The translations under genes and the position numbers were made by a program. Of a DNA stretch of 64,000 nt, positions 24,569-33,998 are shown piece by piece; position 1 is the first letter of the stretch, and each line of letters starts with the position of its first letter. Under the pieces are notes generated by a model. It saw nothing but the letters and a program-made list of their open reading frames with translations, searched no databases and was not told the origin of the DNA. The stretch is taken from positions 33,845 through 97,844 of the forward strand of contig JALNTX010000018.1 in the NCBI GenBank assembly GCA_035726825.1. Direction: 5' to 3'. Source of the DNA: Pseudocitrobacter sp913778145 (GTDB taxonomy: Bacteria; Pseudomonadota; Gammaproteobacteria; Enterobacterales; Enterobacteriaceae).

Positions 24569-25309
24569 TTAGAGCTGATTGGTGTAGTGCCAGCGCAGAT
24601 AGCGCAGCAGGCGAAGCTGGCGGGTAATGCGGCTTGGCTGAGAAAGCAGCCGGTAAAGCCACTCCAGCCCCAGATTCTGCCAGAACTTCGGCGCGCGCTT
24701 CACATGGCCGGTAAACACATCGTAGGTGCCGCCCACGCCCATATAGAGCGCATCCGGATAGATTTCGCGGCAGTCGCGCATCAGGATCTCCTGTTTTGGC
24801 GAGCCCATCGCGACGGTAACAATTTTCGCCCCGCTGTCGCGAATGCGCTCAAACAGCGCCTGACGTTGTTCCGGTTTAAAATAGCCGTCCTGCGTGCCAA
24901 CCAGATTCACATTCCACTGCTGACGCAGTTTCGCTTCCGTCTGTGCCATCACTTCCGGTTTGCCGCCCACGAGGAAAACCGGCGTACCTTCTCTGCCCGC
25001 CCGCTCCATTAAGGCTTCCCAGAGATCGGCCCCGGCCACGCGCGACACGTCCGCCTGCGGATATTTTTTGCGTACCGAGCGCACCACGCTAATGCCATCG
25101 GCATATTTGTATTCCGCTGCGTTAATCAGCGCGCGAACTTCGGCGTTATCTTCCGCCGTTAGCATCTTCTCGGCGTTAATCGCCACCAGCGTGCCGCTTT
25201 TGAGCTGCCCATCGGCGTACAGAAAGTCCAGCGCATGCTGCATGTTGCGCCAGCCGACAAGCTTCAGACCGCGCAGCTCGTAGGTTGGCGCGGTATGTGA
25301 ATCAGTCAT
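24569..25309 (-). CDS. wecG: UDP-ManNAcA transferase WecG (lipid II synthase of ECA)
   Basis: Adds N-acetyl-D-mannosaminuronic acid to undecaprenyl-PP-GlcNAc (ECA lipid I) to make lipid II. A 246-residue member of the WecG/TagA/CpsF family (GT26). Typical motifs are NAEKMLTAEDNAEVRALI and YKYADGISVV near 40-70, VFLVGGKPEVMAQTE near 110, and VTVAMGSPKQEILMRD near 165. The ATG at 25309 (MTDSHTAPTYELRG) gives the E. coli length; the ATG at 25324 is in frame but adds five residues. Last gene of the ECA operon, 11 bp after wzyE. Confidence 0.96.
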   Translation of the reverse strand: MTDSHTAPTYELRGLKLVGWRNMQHALDFLYADGQLKSGTLVAINAEKMLTAEDNAEVRALINAAEYKYADGISVVRSVRKKYPQADVSRVAGADLWEALMERAGREGTPVFLVGGKPEVMAQTEAKLRQQWNVNLVGTQDGYFKPEQRQALFERIRDSGAKIVTVAMGSPKQEILMRDCREIYPDALYMGVGGTYDVFTGHVKRAPKFWQNLGLEWLYRLLSQPSRITRQLRLLRYLRWHYTNQL

Positions 25310-25320
25310 GAGTATCCTTT

Positions 25321-26661
25321 TCAAACATGCTTAAGCTGTTTAAACCGCTGATGAATCAGCCCCGCGCTTTCAAACAGCCAGTACAACAGTTTTGCCACCA
25401 GTAAACAGAGGCCGAAAACGACCAGGAAGAAGACCACGCGCGAAACGAATGAATCCAGCCCTTCCCTCGCCAGCACAATCATATTGAAGATAGCGCCAAA
25501 ACAGAAACTGTGCAGAATGGCCGCTTTATAGCGGTTAGTCTCTTCATTGCCGAGCATGTAGAGCCAGTCGAACCATTTAATGATAAGCCCCACCACTACC
25601 GCGCCCAACGGGATAAACCAAACACCGCCCATCACCACCAGCGAACCAATCAGCGTCGGCGAAATCGCCAGCCCGGAGTGGTTGTTCAACACTTCCCAGG
25701 TGAAATAGTTAGCGGTATTGAGCACGATACCAGGGCGGTCCGGCCACAGCCAGGTCGGGATAAAGACGTAGAAATCGCGCGCAATTGGCGCCAGCCCCTG
25801 GAAATCGATTTTGTCGTAATTCTGTAGCAAGAGCGCCAGATTTTCCCACGGCGAGAAGGTATCGCGCGTCAGGTAGAGGAAGGTGTAAAACGCTTCGTCG
25901 CCGCTCACGTTCATGCCATAGCGCTTTAGCGCCAGCCAGAACATGCCGACAATCCCCATCACGCCTGCCGCCACCAGCATCCACAGGGAAATCCAGCCGC
26001 GAATGATGCCGATAAACAGGAAGATAGCGAAGGCGATAATAATGTTCGCGCGCGTGCCGCCGACGATGGCGTAGGTCAGTAAACCAAATGCCACCGTGCT
26101 CAGCAGGAAGAAGATCCACGCTTTCCAGCCAGGACGCAGGAAGTAAACCACCAGCATCGCCGGAATAAAGAAGTAGAAGAACCGCTTCAGGGCCACGCCG
26201 GAAACTTCGCTGGAGAAAATCTGGCTGTATGAGCGCAGCTTAAACAGCAGGAAGCCGTTATGCATAAAGAAGATGCCGACAGTCAGCAGCGCCAGCCCCA
26301 TCAGCAGGATCCATGTCAGGTTGGTTTCCACCCGGTTCATGGTGAACAGCGGCCTGCGCGCTACGCCGGGCGACGCCGGTCGCAGGCGCGTTTTGTAGCT
26401 GACATAGTACACGGCGTAGAAGCAGACTGACGCCAGCAGCGTTTGCAGCAGGACATCCGGCGGCGCAACGCCAACGTCGAAGCGGAACACCAGCGTACAG
26501 GTGAGCGGGAAGCCGAAGAAGAACGTCAGTAAAAACAGCAACGAGAAGAAAACGTTGAAGTTAAAACGCACCCTGCGGAATTCAAACCACGTGAGCGTGC
26601 CGATAAACAGCGATGACAGCAGCCAGACCACAAACAGGCCGGAGAATTGCATTTCCGTCAT
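25321..26661 (-). CDS. wzyE: ECA polysaccharide chain polymerase WzyE
   Basis: Polymerises ECA trisaccharide repeats on undecaprenyl-PP at the periplasmic face of the inner membrane. The protein has 446 residues (about 450 in E. coli) and about eleven hydrophobic segments, for example LFVVWLLSSLFIGTLTWFEF at the N-terminus and FFLVVFGLCLLVAKLLYWLF near the C-terminus. A large hydrophilic periplasmic loop near 260-310 (YDKIDFQGLAPIARDFYVFI) is typical of Wzy enzymes. It overlaps wecF by four bases. Confidence 0.95.
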   Translation of the reverse strand: MTEMQFSGLFVVWLLSSLFIGTLTWFEFRRVRFNFNVFFSLLFLLTFFFGFPLTCTLVFRFDVGVAPPDVLLQTLLASVCFYAVYYVSYKTRLRPASPGVARRPLFTMNRVETNLTWILLMGLALLTVGIFFMHNGFLLFKLRSYSQIFSSEVSGVALKRFFYFFIPAMLVVYFLRPGWKAWIFFLLSTVAFGLLTYAIVGGTRANIIIAFAIFLFIGIIRGWISLWMLVAAGVMGIVGMFWLALKRYGMNVSGDEAFYTFLYLTRDTFSPWENLALLLQNYDKIDFQGLAPIARDFYVFIPTWLWPDRPGIVLNTANYFTWEVLNNHSGLAISPTLIGSLVVMGGVWFIPLGAVVVGLIIKWFDWLYMLGNEETNRYKAAILHSFCFGAIFNMIVLAREGLDSFVSRVVFFLVVFGLCLLVAKLLYWLFESAGLIHQRFKQLKHV

Positions 26662-27737
26662 GTCGGCTCTCCGGCGGCTAAACGCAGAGCGCGATGCCAG
26701 GGCTCAAGATAATTGGGGCGGAAAAAGGCGATCGCGCTTTTATCGACCAGCGCCAGCTGACGCTGGGCTTCGCGCACCACCGCTTCATCCAGCGCATCTT
26801 CGGTAAACAGAACCGGGATATGCTGCTCGGTCATATCCTGCCAGAAGGGATTCTGCCGATTAAGCACGCAGGGTACGCCCGCCTGAATCAACAGACACAG
26901 CGTGCCGATGCCCTGCTGACGGGCAAAAATAAAGTAGCCCAGGTCGCAGCGGCGCAATAACGCCAGATAGTCGTCAAATTCCAGCTTTTCGCTGAGGACT
27001 TGCAGATTTTCTTCGCTGAACAGCGCCAGCCCGGCGGTGCGTACCTCGTTAATGTACGCGTCGTTATTGGCTGGGTACCCCATCGGCACAATCACCGTGA
27101 CCGTGTCGCCAAACTGCTGATGCACCGCCTTTAACGCGGCAACATGCTCGTTACTGCGATCGCCGGAATTCCCCACCAGAATGGTGAGCTTCCCGCTACG
27201 CGGCGCGTCCGGAGCCAGCGCGTTTAACGCCGGGTCCATACGCGTCGGGAAGTAGAGCAGCTCGCCGGGCACGCGCGGGTGCAGACGGGCAAAATAGCTG
27301 AGATCGCCGCGCGTAGCGAACACGTGCCCCACCCGCCCTTGCGCCATGCGGCGCAGCGGATAGAACAGACGGAACTTCAGCCCCTGAGAGACTTCATAGA
27401 GATCTGCCCCCCAGATGTGCCAGCTAACCTGTGCAGGTTTGAGACCGCCGCTCAGCAGAGCCAGCCACAGGCCAGTATTGAACTGACCGTGGAAAAAGAA
27501 ATGCTGCGCGCGTGACGCCTTCGCCCGCGCCACTACCACTTTCGCAAGCGTTGCTTTATCGGGGTAACACTCGATAGCCAGCGCGGAAAATGCCGCCGCC
27601 AGGTTTTCGTCGCGACTCACCACCATAAACCGGCGCGCATGTTCACTCGTGCCAGCCAGCTCTTCAGAAAAGAACCGCAGCACGGTCTGGTTGTGATGAG
27701 GGATGTCCGATCCCAGTACATGTATCAGTGCTGTCAT
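26658..27737 (-). CDS. wecF: dTDP-Fuc4NAc:lipid II transferase WecF
   Basis: Adds 4-acetamido-4,6-dideoxy-D-galactose to ECA lipid II, giving lipid III. A 359-residue protein of the GT56 family. The N-terminus MTALIHVLGSDIPHHNQTVL and segments SWHIWGADLYE (about 125-135), ILVGNSGDRSNEH (about 185-197) and IFARQQGIGTLCLLIQAG (about 270-287) are those of WecF. No transmembrane helix is apparent, consistent with a peripheral cytoplasmic enzyme. It overlaps both wzxE and wzyE by four bases. Confidence 0.95.
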   Translation of the reverse strand: MTALIHVLGSDIPHHNQTVLRFFSEELAGTSEHARRFMVVSRDENLAAAFSALAIECYPDKATLAKVVVARAKASRAQHFFFHGQFNTGLWLALLSGGLKPAQVSWHIWGADLYEVSQGLKFRLFYPLRRMAQGRVGHVFATRGDLSYFARLHPRVPGELLYFPTRMDPALNALAPDAPRSGKLTILVGNSGDRSNEHVAALKAVHQQFGDTVTVIVPMGYPANNDAYINEVRTAGLALFSEENLQVLSEKLEFDDYLALLRRCDLGYFIFARQQGIGTLCLLIQAGVPCVLNRQNPFWQDMTEQHIPVLFTEDALDEAVVREAQRQLALVDKSAIAFFRPNYLEPWHRALRLAAGEPT

Positions 27738-28984
27738 AGCCGTTTACGCCAGATTAAAAACGCGCCGCAACAAAGGGCGAAATAAACAATGTAGGTTGCC
27801 ATATAGGCTTGTGCCGCGCCCAGCGCGCCATGCGCCGGGATCAGCCAATGAGAAAATGCGGTAAGCAGCGTGAACTGGCTGATTTCCGCAAGGATATACA
27901 GGCGCAGCGACGCTTTGGCAATCACCAGATAACCGAATACGTAAGCGCCAACCTTCAGCACATCGCCCACCAGCTGCCACGCAAACAGGTCGCGCATGGC
28001 TTCAAATTTCGCGGAGAAGAGCAGCCAGATGGCAAAATCGCGCAGCAACCACACGGTAAAGCTCGCCGCCGCGACGGCCGGTAAGACAAATTTCAGCGAA
28101 CGAACTATTTCGCGGGTGATCTCCGATTTTCCGCTCAGACGCGATAACGTTGGTAGCAGATAGACGCTAAACGACGCAGTAATAAATTGAAGATAAGCGT
28201 CGGAGATACTGCTTACCCCCTGCCAGATCCCCACTTCATCCCAGCTGTAATGCGCCGCCATCAGGTTTCGCATCATCACATACGCCACGGGGAGCGTGAC
28301 CGAGGTAATGAGCGCCATCAGGGTGAATTTGCCGAGTTGCCCGGCAAGCCACGTGTCCCACTGCGGCTTTAGGTATGCCCAGGGAATGGTACCACGACGC
28401 GTGAGCATCACCGCCGCCGGAATAACAATCAGCGCTGGCACCAGCGCCAGGCCAAGCAGCGCGCCCTGATAGCCGCCAAAGCGATAACAGGCGTAATAGG
28501 CCACGACGCCGATAACGCTGCCGGCAATCAGCGATAGCGCATTGCCCGCCGCATCGCGAAAGCCTTTCATCAGCGCCAGCAGCAGGTTCGCCCACGCGAT
28601 GCCCATCTGCACCAGCGCAACCAGGCGCACCAGCCCCTGATACTCCGTATGACCAAACAGCCCCTGGCTGATAGGCGCGGCAGCTAACAGGAAAACGATG
28701 GCAAGCAGCGTGGAAAAACCCAGCACCATCGCCGACGAGGTGCCAACCACTTTACGCAGCTGCGCGGGGTCATCATGATGCTGGGCGACGAATTTCGTGA
28801 CGCCGTTGAAAATCCCCGCGCCCGCCAGCACGCCAAGTACGGTGACCAGCTGGCGGAAGTTACCCGCCTGCCCCACACCCGACGGCCCGAATGACACCGC
28901 CAGCAGTTTCACCACCAGCAGGCCGACGCCAATTTTTACCAGCGTGGACGCGGCGGTCCACACGGAAGCTTTAGCCAGCGACAT
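27734..28984 (-). CDS. wzxE: ECA lipid III flippase WzxE
   Basis: A 416-residue MOP/MATE-superfamily flippase that moves undecaprenyl-PP-trisaccharide across the inner membrane. About twelve hydrophobic segments are visible, starting with MSLAKASVWTAASTLVKIGV. Charged residues inside the membrane regions are typical of Wzx. It starts two bases downstream of the wecE stop and overlaps wecF. Confidence 0.95.
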   Translation of the reverse strand: MSLAKASVWTAASTLVKIGVGLLVVKLLAVSFGPSGVGQAGNFRQLVTVLGVLAGAGIFNGVTKFVAQHHDDPAQLRKVVGTSSAMVLGFSTLLAIVFLLAAAPISQGLFGHTEYQGLVRLVALVQMGIAWANLLLALMKGFRDAAGNALSLIAGSVIGVVAYYACYRFGGYQGALLGLALVPALIVIPAAVMLTRRGTIPWAYLKPQWDTWLAGQLGKFTLMALITSVTLPVAYVMMRNLMAAHYSWDEVGIWQGVSSISDAYLQFITASFSVYLLPTLSRLSGKSEITREIVRSLKFVLPAVAAASFTVWLLRDFAIWLLFSAKFEAMRDLFAWQLVGDVLKVGAYVFGYLVIAKASLRLYILAEISQFTLLTAFSHWLIPAHGALGAAQAYMATYIVYFALCCGAFLIWRKRL

Positions 28985-28985
28985 A

Positions 28986-30116
28986 TCAGGCGAAATAGCT
29001 CAGCAGCGTATTGATCACCGTGCGCTGATTGACCGCCGACAAGTTGTAGAACAGCGGCAGACGGAGCAAACGCTCGCTTTCCTGAGTGGTAAAACGATCT
29101 TCCCCATGGAATTCACCAAACTTCTCGCCCGCCGGGCAACTGTGCAGCGGAATGTAATGGAAGACCGCCAGAATCTCAGCTTCTTTGAGGAAGGCGATGA
29201 GCTTGCTGCGATCGTCGTTATCGCGCAGCTTGATATAAAACATGTGCGCGTTGTGGCCGCAGTTGTCTGGCACCGACGGCAGCTCGATGCGCCCGGCTTT
29301 CGCCAGCGGTTCCAGCGCGTCGTAATAGGTTTGCCACAGCGCCAAACGCTGTTGGTTAATGCGTTCCGCCGCTTCCAGTTGTGCCCACAGATACGCCGCC
29401 TGCAAATCGGACATCAGGTAGCTGGAGCCGATATCGCGCCAGGTGTATTTATCCACCAGGCCACGGAAAAACTGGCTGCGGTTGGTGCCTTTTTCGCGGA
29501 TGATCTCCGCGCGCTCCACCAGCGCTTTATCGTTGATTAACGTCGCACCGCCTTCCCCGCCTGCGGTGTAGTTTTTGGTTTCATGGAAGCTAAAGCAGCC
29601 AATATGACCGATAGAACCCAACGCGCGGCCTTTGTAGGTCGACATTACGCCCTGCGCGGCGTCTTCCACCACAAACAGGTTGTGCTTTTTCGCGATGGCC
29701 ATAATGGTGTCCATTTCACAGGCCACACCCGCATAATGCACCGGTACAATCGCGCGGGTTTTCTCAGTGATCGCCGCTTCAATCAGCGTTTCGTCGATGT
29801 TCATGGTGTCTTTACGCACATCCACGAAGACGATTTTCGCGCCACGCAGGACAAACGCGTTGGCGGTAGAAACGAAGGTGTAGCTCGGCATGATCACTTC
29901 ATCGCCCGGCTGGATATCCAGCAGCAGCGCCGCCATTTCCAGCGATGCGGTGCAGGACGGCGTCAGCAGCACTTTCGCGCTGCCAAAATGCTGCTCCATC
30001 CACTGCTGGCAGCGACGGGTAAAACCGCCATCGCCGCACAGTTTGCCGCTGCCCATCGCGGATTGCATATAATCGAGTTCGGTTCCCACCACCGGCGGGG
30101 CGTTAAATGGAATCAT
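28986..30116 (-). CDS. wecE: dTDP-4-amino-4,6-dideoxygalactose transaminase WecE
   Basis: A PLP-dependent sugar aminotransferase (DegT/DnrJ/EryC1 family) that converts dTDP-4-keto-6-deoxyglucose to dTDP-Fuc4N in ECA synthesis. The start MIPFNAPPVVGTELDY at 30116 gives 376 residues as in E. coli; the frame is open for 12 more codons upstream without a family-like sequence. The PLP-binding Lys181 lies in FHETKNYTAGGEGG and the cofactor-binding Asp in VVEDAAQG (149-156). It directly follows wecD. Confidence 0.97.
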   Translation of the reverse strand: MIPFNAPPVVGTELDYMQSAMGSGKLCGDGGFTRRCQQWMEQHFGSAKVLLTPSCTASLEMAALLLDIQPGDEVIMPSYTFVSTANAFVLRGAKIVFVDVRKDTMNIDETLIEAAITEKTRAIVPVHYAGVACEMDTIMAIAKKHNLFVVEDAAQGVMSTYKGRALGSIGHIGCFSFHETKNYTAGGEGGATLINDKALVERAEIIREKGTNRSQFFRGLVDKYTWRDIGSSYLMSDLQAAYLWAQLEAAERINQQRLALWQTYYDALEPLAKAGRIELPSVPDNCGHNAHMFYIKLRDNDDRSKLIAFLKEAEILAVFHYIPLHSCPAGEKFGEFHGEDRFTTQESERLLRLPLFYNLSAVNQRTVINTLLSYFA

Positions 30117-30120
30117 GGTG

Positions 30121-30795
30121 TCACCTGTATAACCAGTATGCGGTGCTGACAATGTTCGCCCCGCTTTGAATGTAGCGTTTCAGTGCCGCGGTATTGCCGA
30201 TTTGCGTCGCAACCCGCAGCGTCGACAGGCCGCGCGTTTGTGCCCAGCACAGTGCCGCCTGCATTAATTCTGCCCCCGCGCCGCGCCCGGCCAGCAGGCC
30301 AATGCGCGCCTCGCTGGCGTTCACTTCACGTAGCGAAACAAATGCGCGAATTGTGCCGTCATCGTGGCGAAAAACCAGACATTGATCGTCGAAGGTGCCT
30401 TTTACGGCATTTTCAACCCACTGCGCGTAAAAGCGCCCGCTGGCGTCGATGGCATACCACGGCGCGCGAAAACGGCTTTGGGCGAATGCCTGTGCGGCAA
30501 GCTCACGGAGCTGTGGAATATCGTCAACCGTCGCCACCTCGACAGAGGAATGAGCAACGGTGGTTACCGCCAGCGCCAAATCCACTTCGCCTTCCACCAG
30601 CTGAAAACCCAGCTGTTGTAACGCATCCAGCCGGTCCGTCTGATGGGCGGCGATTTTCGCCTGCACGCGCGACCAGCCGTTCAGTGCGTCTGGCGTCAAC
30701 GGTTCGGCCTGTTCGTCAAAAAGAACCTTCGCGCTGTTAATGCCGAAGAACTGGTTTTCCCAGTTTAGCGGTTCAATACTGGCGCGGACGGGCAC
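30121..30795 (-). CDS. wecD: dTDP-fucosamine acetyltransferase WecD
   Basis: A GNAT-family N-acetyltransferase that makes dTDP-Fuc4NAc from dTDP-Fuc4N and acetyl-CoA. The start is a GTG at 30795 (VPVRASIEPLNWENQ), giving 224 residues as in E. coli and overlapping the end of rffH by 23 bp. The ATG at 30870 would add 25 residues translated from inside rffH and is rejected. The acetyl-CoA loop is LLAGRGAGAELMQAALCWA near 165-183. Confidence 0.95.
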   Translation of the reverse strand: MPVRASIEPLNWENQFFGINSAKVLFDEQAEPLTPDALNGWSRVQAKIAAHQTDRLDALQQLGFQLVEGEVDLALAVTTVAHSSVEVATVDDIPQLRELAAQAFAQSRFRAPWYAIDASGRFYAQWVENAVKGTFDDQCLVFRHDDGTIRAFVSLREVNASEARIGLLAGRGAGAELMQAALCWAQTRGLSTLRVATQIGNTAALKRYIQSGANIVSTAYWLYR

Positions 30796-31654
30796 GGAGC
30801 AGCTCCAGCAGATATTGGCCATAGCCGGTTTTGGCGAGCTGAGCGGCGGCGCGCTTAACGCCTTCATCATTCAGCCAGCCGTTGCGCCAGGCGATCTCTT
30901 CCAGGCAGGCGATTTTGAAACCCTGCCGTTTTTCTACCGTCTGCACGAACATACTCGCTTCAATCAGGCTGTCGTGCGTACCGGTATCAAGCCAGGCAAA
31001 ACCACGCCCCAGCAGTTCGACGGTGAGTTTCCCCTCTTCCAGATACATCTGGTTGATAGAGGTAATCTCCAGTTCGCCGCGCTCGGAAGGTTTTACTCGT
31101 TTCGCATACTCCACCACATTGCTGTCGTAGAAATAGAGGCCAGTCACCGCCCAGTTGGATTTAGGCTGTTTAGGTTTTTCTTCCAGCGAAATCGCGCGGA
31201 AGTTGTCGTCAAATTCCACCACACCGAAACGTTCAGGGTCCATCACCTGGTAGCCAAAGACCGTCGCCCCCTCGGTTCGCGTAGCGACGCTGCGCAATTT
31301 CGGGCTGAAGCCCTGGCCGAAGAAGATGTTATCGCCCAGCACCAGGCAAGAAGGCTCGCCGTTGAGGAACGTTTCGCCAATGATAAACGCCTGCGCCAGC
31401 CCATCCGGGCTCGGTTGTTCCGCATATTCAAGGTGAATGCCGAACTCGCTGCCGTCGCCCAGCAGGCGCTGGAAGTAGCCTTTATCCTCAGGCGTGGTAA
31501 TAATCAGAATGTCGCGGATCCCTGCCAGCATCAATACTGATAGCGGATAGTAGATCATCGGCTTGTCATAGACGGGCAGTAGCTGCTTCGATACGCCGCG
31601 CGTAATAGGATGCAGGCGAGTCCCGGACCCGCCTGCCAGAATAATACCTTTCAT
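30773..31654 (-). CDS. rffH: Glucose-1-phosphate thymidylyltransferase RffH
   Basis: Forms dTDP-glucose from glucose-1-phosphate and dTTP, the first step to dTDP-Fuc4NAc. From the ATG at 31654 the product has 293 residues and begins MKGIILAGGSGTRLHP, the nucleotide-binding signature. KQLLPVYDKPMIYYPLS follows, and VLGDNIFFG near 110 carries the catalytic Asp. A long upstream extension of the frame is not homologous. A paralogue, rmlA/rfbA, is usual in O-antigen loci; position within the wec operon identifies this copy. Confidence 0.96.
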   Translation of the reverse strand: MKGIILAGGSGTRLHPITRGVSKQLLPVYDKPMIYYPLSVLMLAGIRDILIITTPEDKGYFQRLLGDGSEFGIHLEYAEQPSPDGLAQAFIIGETFLNGEPSCLVLGDNIFFGQGFSPKLRSVATRTEGATVFGYQVMDPERFGVVEFDDNFRAISLEEKPKQPKSNWAVTGLYFYDSNVVEYAKRVKPSERGELEITSINQMYLEEGKLTVELLGRGFAWLDTGTHDSLIEASMFVQTVEKRQGFKIACLEEIAWRNGWLNDEGVKRAAAQLAKTGYGQYLLELLRARPRQY

Positions 31655-31671
31655 CCGTTCTCTCCTCCGGG

Positions 31672-32745
31672 TTAACCCTTCAGACCCAAACGTTCGCCCT
31701 GATAGCTGCCGTCCTGAACCTGTTTCCACCAGGTTTCGTTGGCAAGATACCATTGCACGGTTTTACGCATTCCGCTCTCGAACGTCTCTTCAGGCACCCA
31801 GCCCAGTTCACGTTCGATTTTCGACGCATCGATCGCATAACGCAGATCGTGCCCCGGACGGTCAGCAACATAAGTGATGAGATCGCGATAGTGTGCAACG
31901 CCCTGCGGCTTCTGCGGCACCAGTTCTTCCAGCAGCGCACAAATGGTCTCGACCACCTCAAGGTTTTTACGCTCGTTATGACCGCCAATATTGTAGGTTT
32001 CGCCTACCACGCCGTCTGTCACTACCCGATACAGCGCGCGCGCGTGATCGTCCACATACAGCCAGTCGCGGATCTGCTGGCCGTTACCGTACACTGGTAG
32101 CGATTTCCCCGCCAACGCGTTAAGGATCATCAACGGGATTAGCTTTTCCGGGAAGTGATACGGACCATAGTTATTGGAACAGTTGGTGATGAGCGTCGGT
32201 AGGCCGTAGGTTCGCAGCCATGCCCGCACCAGATGGTCGCTGCTTGCTTTCGAGGCGGAGTAAGGGCTGCTGGGCGCGTAAGGTGTGGTTTCGGTAAAGA
32301 AATCATCCAATGAGTGCAGGTCGCCATACACTTCGTCGGTCGAGATATGGTGGAAGCGAAACGCCGATTTTTTTTCATCTGCCCGCGTATTCCAGTAGCT
32401 TCTCGCCGCTTCCAGCAACGTGTAAGTGCCAACAATATTGGTTTCGATAAAAGCAGCCGGGCCGTCAATAGAACGGTCGACATGGCTCTCCGCCGCCAGA
32501 TGCATCACCGCATCCGGTTGGTATTCGTCAAAGACACGCGTGAGCGCCGCGCTGTCACAGATATCGACCTGCTCAAACGCAAAACGCTCGCTATGCGCGA
32601 CGGGGGCCAGCGACGCCAGATTTCCCGCGTAGGTCAGTTTATCGACGACCACGACGGCATCTTGCGTGTGTTCGATAATGTGACGCACGACCGCCGAGCC
32701 GATAAACCCGGCCCCGCCGGTGACCAGAATCCGTTTCAACGCCAT
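31672..32745 (-). CDS. rffG: dTDP-glucose 4,6-dehydratase RffG
   Basis: A short-chain dehydrogenase/reductase-type enzyme that makes dTDP-4-keto-6-deoxyglucose. The protein has 357 residues (355 in E. coli). The NAD-binding motif TGGAGFIGS lies near residue 9-17, the catalytic TDEVYGD near 135, and the Tyr-Lys pair in YSASKASSDH near 168-177. The start overlaps the end of wecC by 10 bp and the stop lies 17 bp before rffH. Confidence 0.96.
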   Translation of the reverse strand: MALKRILVTGGAGFIGSAVVRHIIEHTQDAVVVVDKLTYAGNLASLAPVAHSERFAFEQVDICDSAALTRVFDEYQPDAVMHLAAESHVDRSIDGPAAFIETNIVGTYTLLEAARSYWNTRADEKKSAFRFHHISTDEVYGDLHSLDDFFTETTPYAPSSPYSASKASSDHLVRAWLRTYGLPTLITNCSNNYGPYHFPEKLIPLMILNALAGKSLPVYGNGQQIRDWLYVDDHARALYRVVTDGVVGETYNIGGHNERKNLEVVETICALLEELVPQKPQGVAHYRDLITYVADRPGHDLRYAIDASKIERELGWVPEETFESGMRKTVQWYLANETWWKQVQDGSYQGERLGLKG

Positions 32746-33998
32746 ACCCCTTTCGCATCCACAATAAACAACTGAGTCACATTTTCGGGAGCAATAGCTT
32801 TAAATTCATTGTGATCGACCAGCATGACGATCACATCCGCCTGAGCCAGCGCGTCAGCGGTCGAAACCAGCGTACACAGCCCATCGAGTTTTTTCGGCAA
32901 CTGATGAATGTTCGGTTCGACAACCAGCGTTTCACCGGCGTGCCATTGGGCAATCAGTTCGGCGATTTCCATTGCCGGGCTTTCACGCAGGTCATCAATG
33001 TTTGGTTTAAATGCCAGGCCGAAGCAGGCAATTTTCAGTTCGCTGGCGCGTTTGTTGGTCGCCGCCAGGCAATCCGCCACGTTGGCTTTGACCTGGTCAA
33101 TCACCCAGAAGGGTTTGTGATCGTTCACTTCGCGAGCGGTGCGAATCAGGCGCGCCTGCTGCGGATTCTGCGCCACAATAAACCACGGGTCGACGGCGAT
33201 GCAGTGCCCGCCCACGCCAGGCCCCGGTTGCAGGATGTTCACACGCGGGTGACGGTTCGCCAGGCGAATCAGTTCCCAGACGTTGATCCCCTGATCGGCA
33301 CAAATTAGTGAAAGTTCGTTTGCAAAGGCGATGTTAACGTCACGGAAGCTGTTTTCCGTCAGCTTGCACATCTCCGCCGTGCGGGCGTTAGTTACCACAC
33401 ATTCGCCTTCGAGGAAAATGTTGTACAGTTCGCTGGCGCGCGCGGAGCAGACCGGCGTCATGCCGCCAATCACGCGGTCGTTTTTGATGAGCTCGACCAT
33501 CACCTGCCCCGGCAATACGCGCTCCGGGCAGTAGGCGATGTTGATATCCGCCTGCTCGCCTGCCTGCTGCGGGAAGGTGAGATCCGGGCGCAAATCGGCC
33601 AGCCAGGCGGCCATTTGTTCCGTCGCGCCCACCGGCGAGGTCGACTCGAGGATCACCAGCGCGCCTTTTTTCAGCACCGGCGCAATCGACTTCGCCGCCG
33701 CTTCCACAAAGACCATATCAGGCTCATGATCGCCTTTAAACGGCGTCGGCACAGCAATCAGGTAGGCATCCGCTTCTACCGGCGTGGTGGTTGCGCGCAG
33801 ATGGCCCGCGCTTACCGCTGTCTTCACTACTTTGTCGAGGTCCGGCTCAACGATATGAATTTCGCCACGGTTAATCGTATCAACCGCATGCTGATTGATA
33901 TCCACACCAACGACCTTTTTTTGCCGGGATGCAAAGGCCGCCGCAGTCGGGAGGCCAATATAGCCAAGACCAATTACCGAGATGGTAGAGAAACTCAT
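32736..33998 (-). CDS. wecC: UDP-N-acetyl-D-mannosamine dehydrogenase WecC
   Basis: Oxidises UDP-ManNAc twice to UDP-ManNAcA using NAD. A 420-residue member of the UDP-glucose/GDP-mannose dehydrogenase family. The Rossmann motif VIGLGYIGLPTAAA is near residue 9-22 and the catalytic cysteine is in GPGVGGHCIAVDPWF near 265. AFKPNIDDLRESPAM marks the third domain. It overlaps wecB by four bases, so the epimerase and the dehydrogenase acting in sequence are coupled. Confidence 0.97.
   Translation of the reverse strand: MSFSTISVIGLGYIGLPTAAAFASRQKKVVGVDINQHAVDTINRGEIHIVEPDLDKVVKTAVSAGHLRATTTPVEADAYLIAVPTPFKGDHEPDMVFVEAAAKSIAPVLKKGALVILESTSPVGATEQMAAWLADLRPDLTFPQQAGEQADINIAYCPERVLPGQVMVELIKNDRVIGGMTPVCSARASELYNIFLEGECVVTNARTAEMCKLTENSFRDVNIAFANELSLICADQGINVWELIRLANRHPRVNILQPGPGVGGHCIAVDPWFIVAQNPQQARLIRTAREVNDHKPFWVIDQVKANVADCLAATNKRASELKIACFGLAFKPNIDDLRESPAMEIAELIAQWHAGETLVVEPNIHQLPKKLDGLCTLVSTADALAQADVIVMLVDHNEFKAIAPENVTQLFIVDAKGVWR

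Noticed and set aside
30796..30870. ATG-started long form of wecD
   Set aside because: The extra 25 residues are translated from within rffH in another frame; the GTG at 30795 gives the E. coli length.
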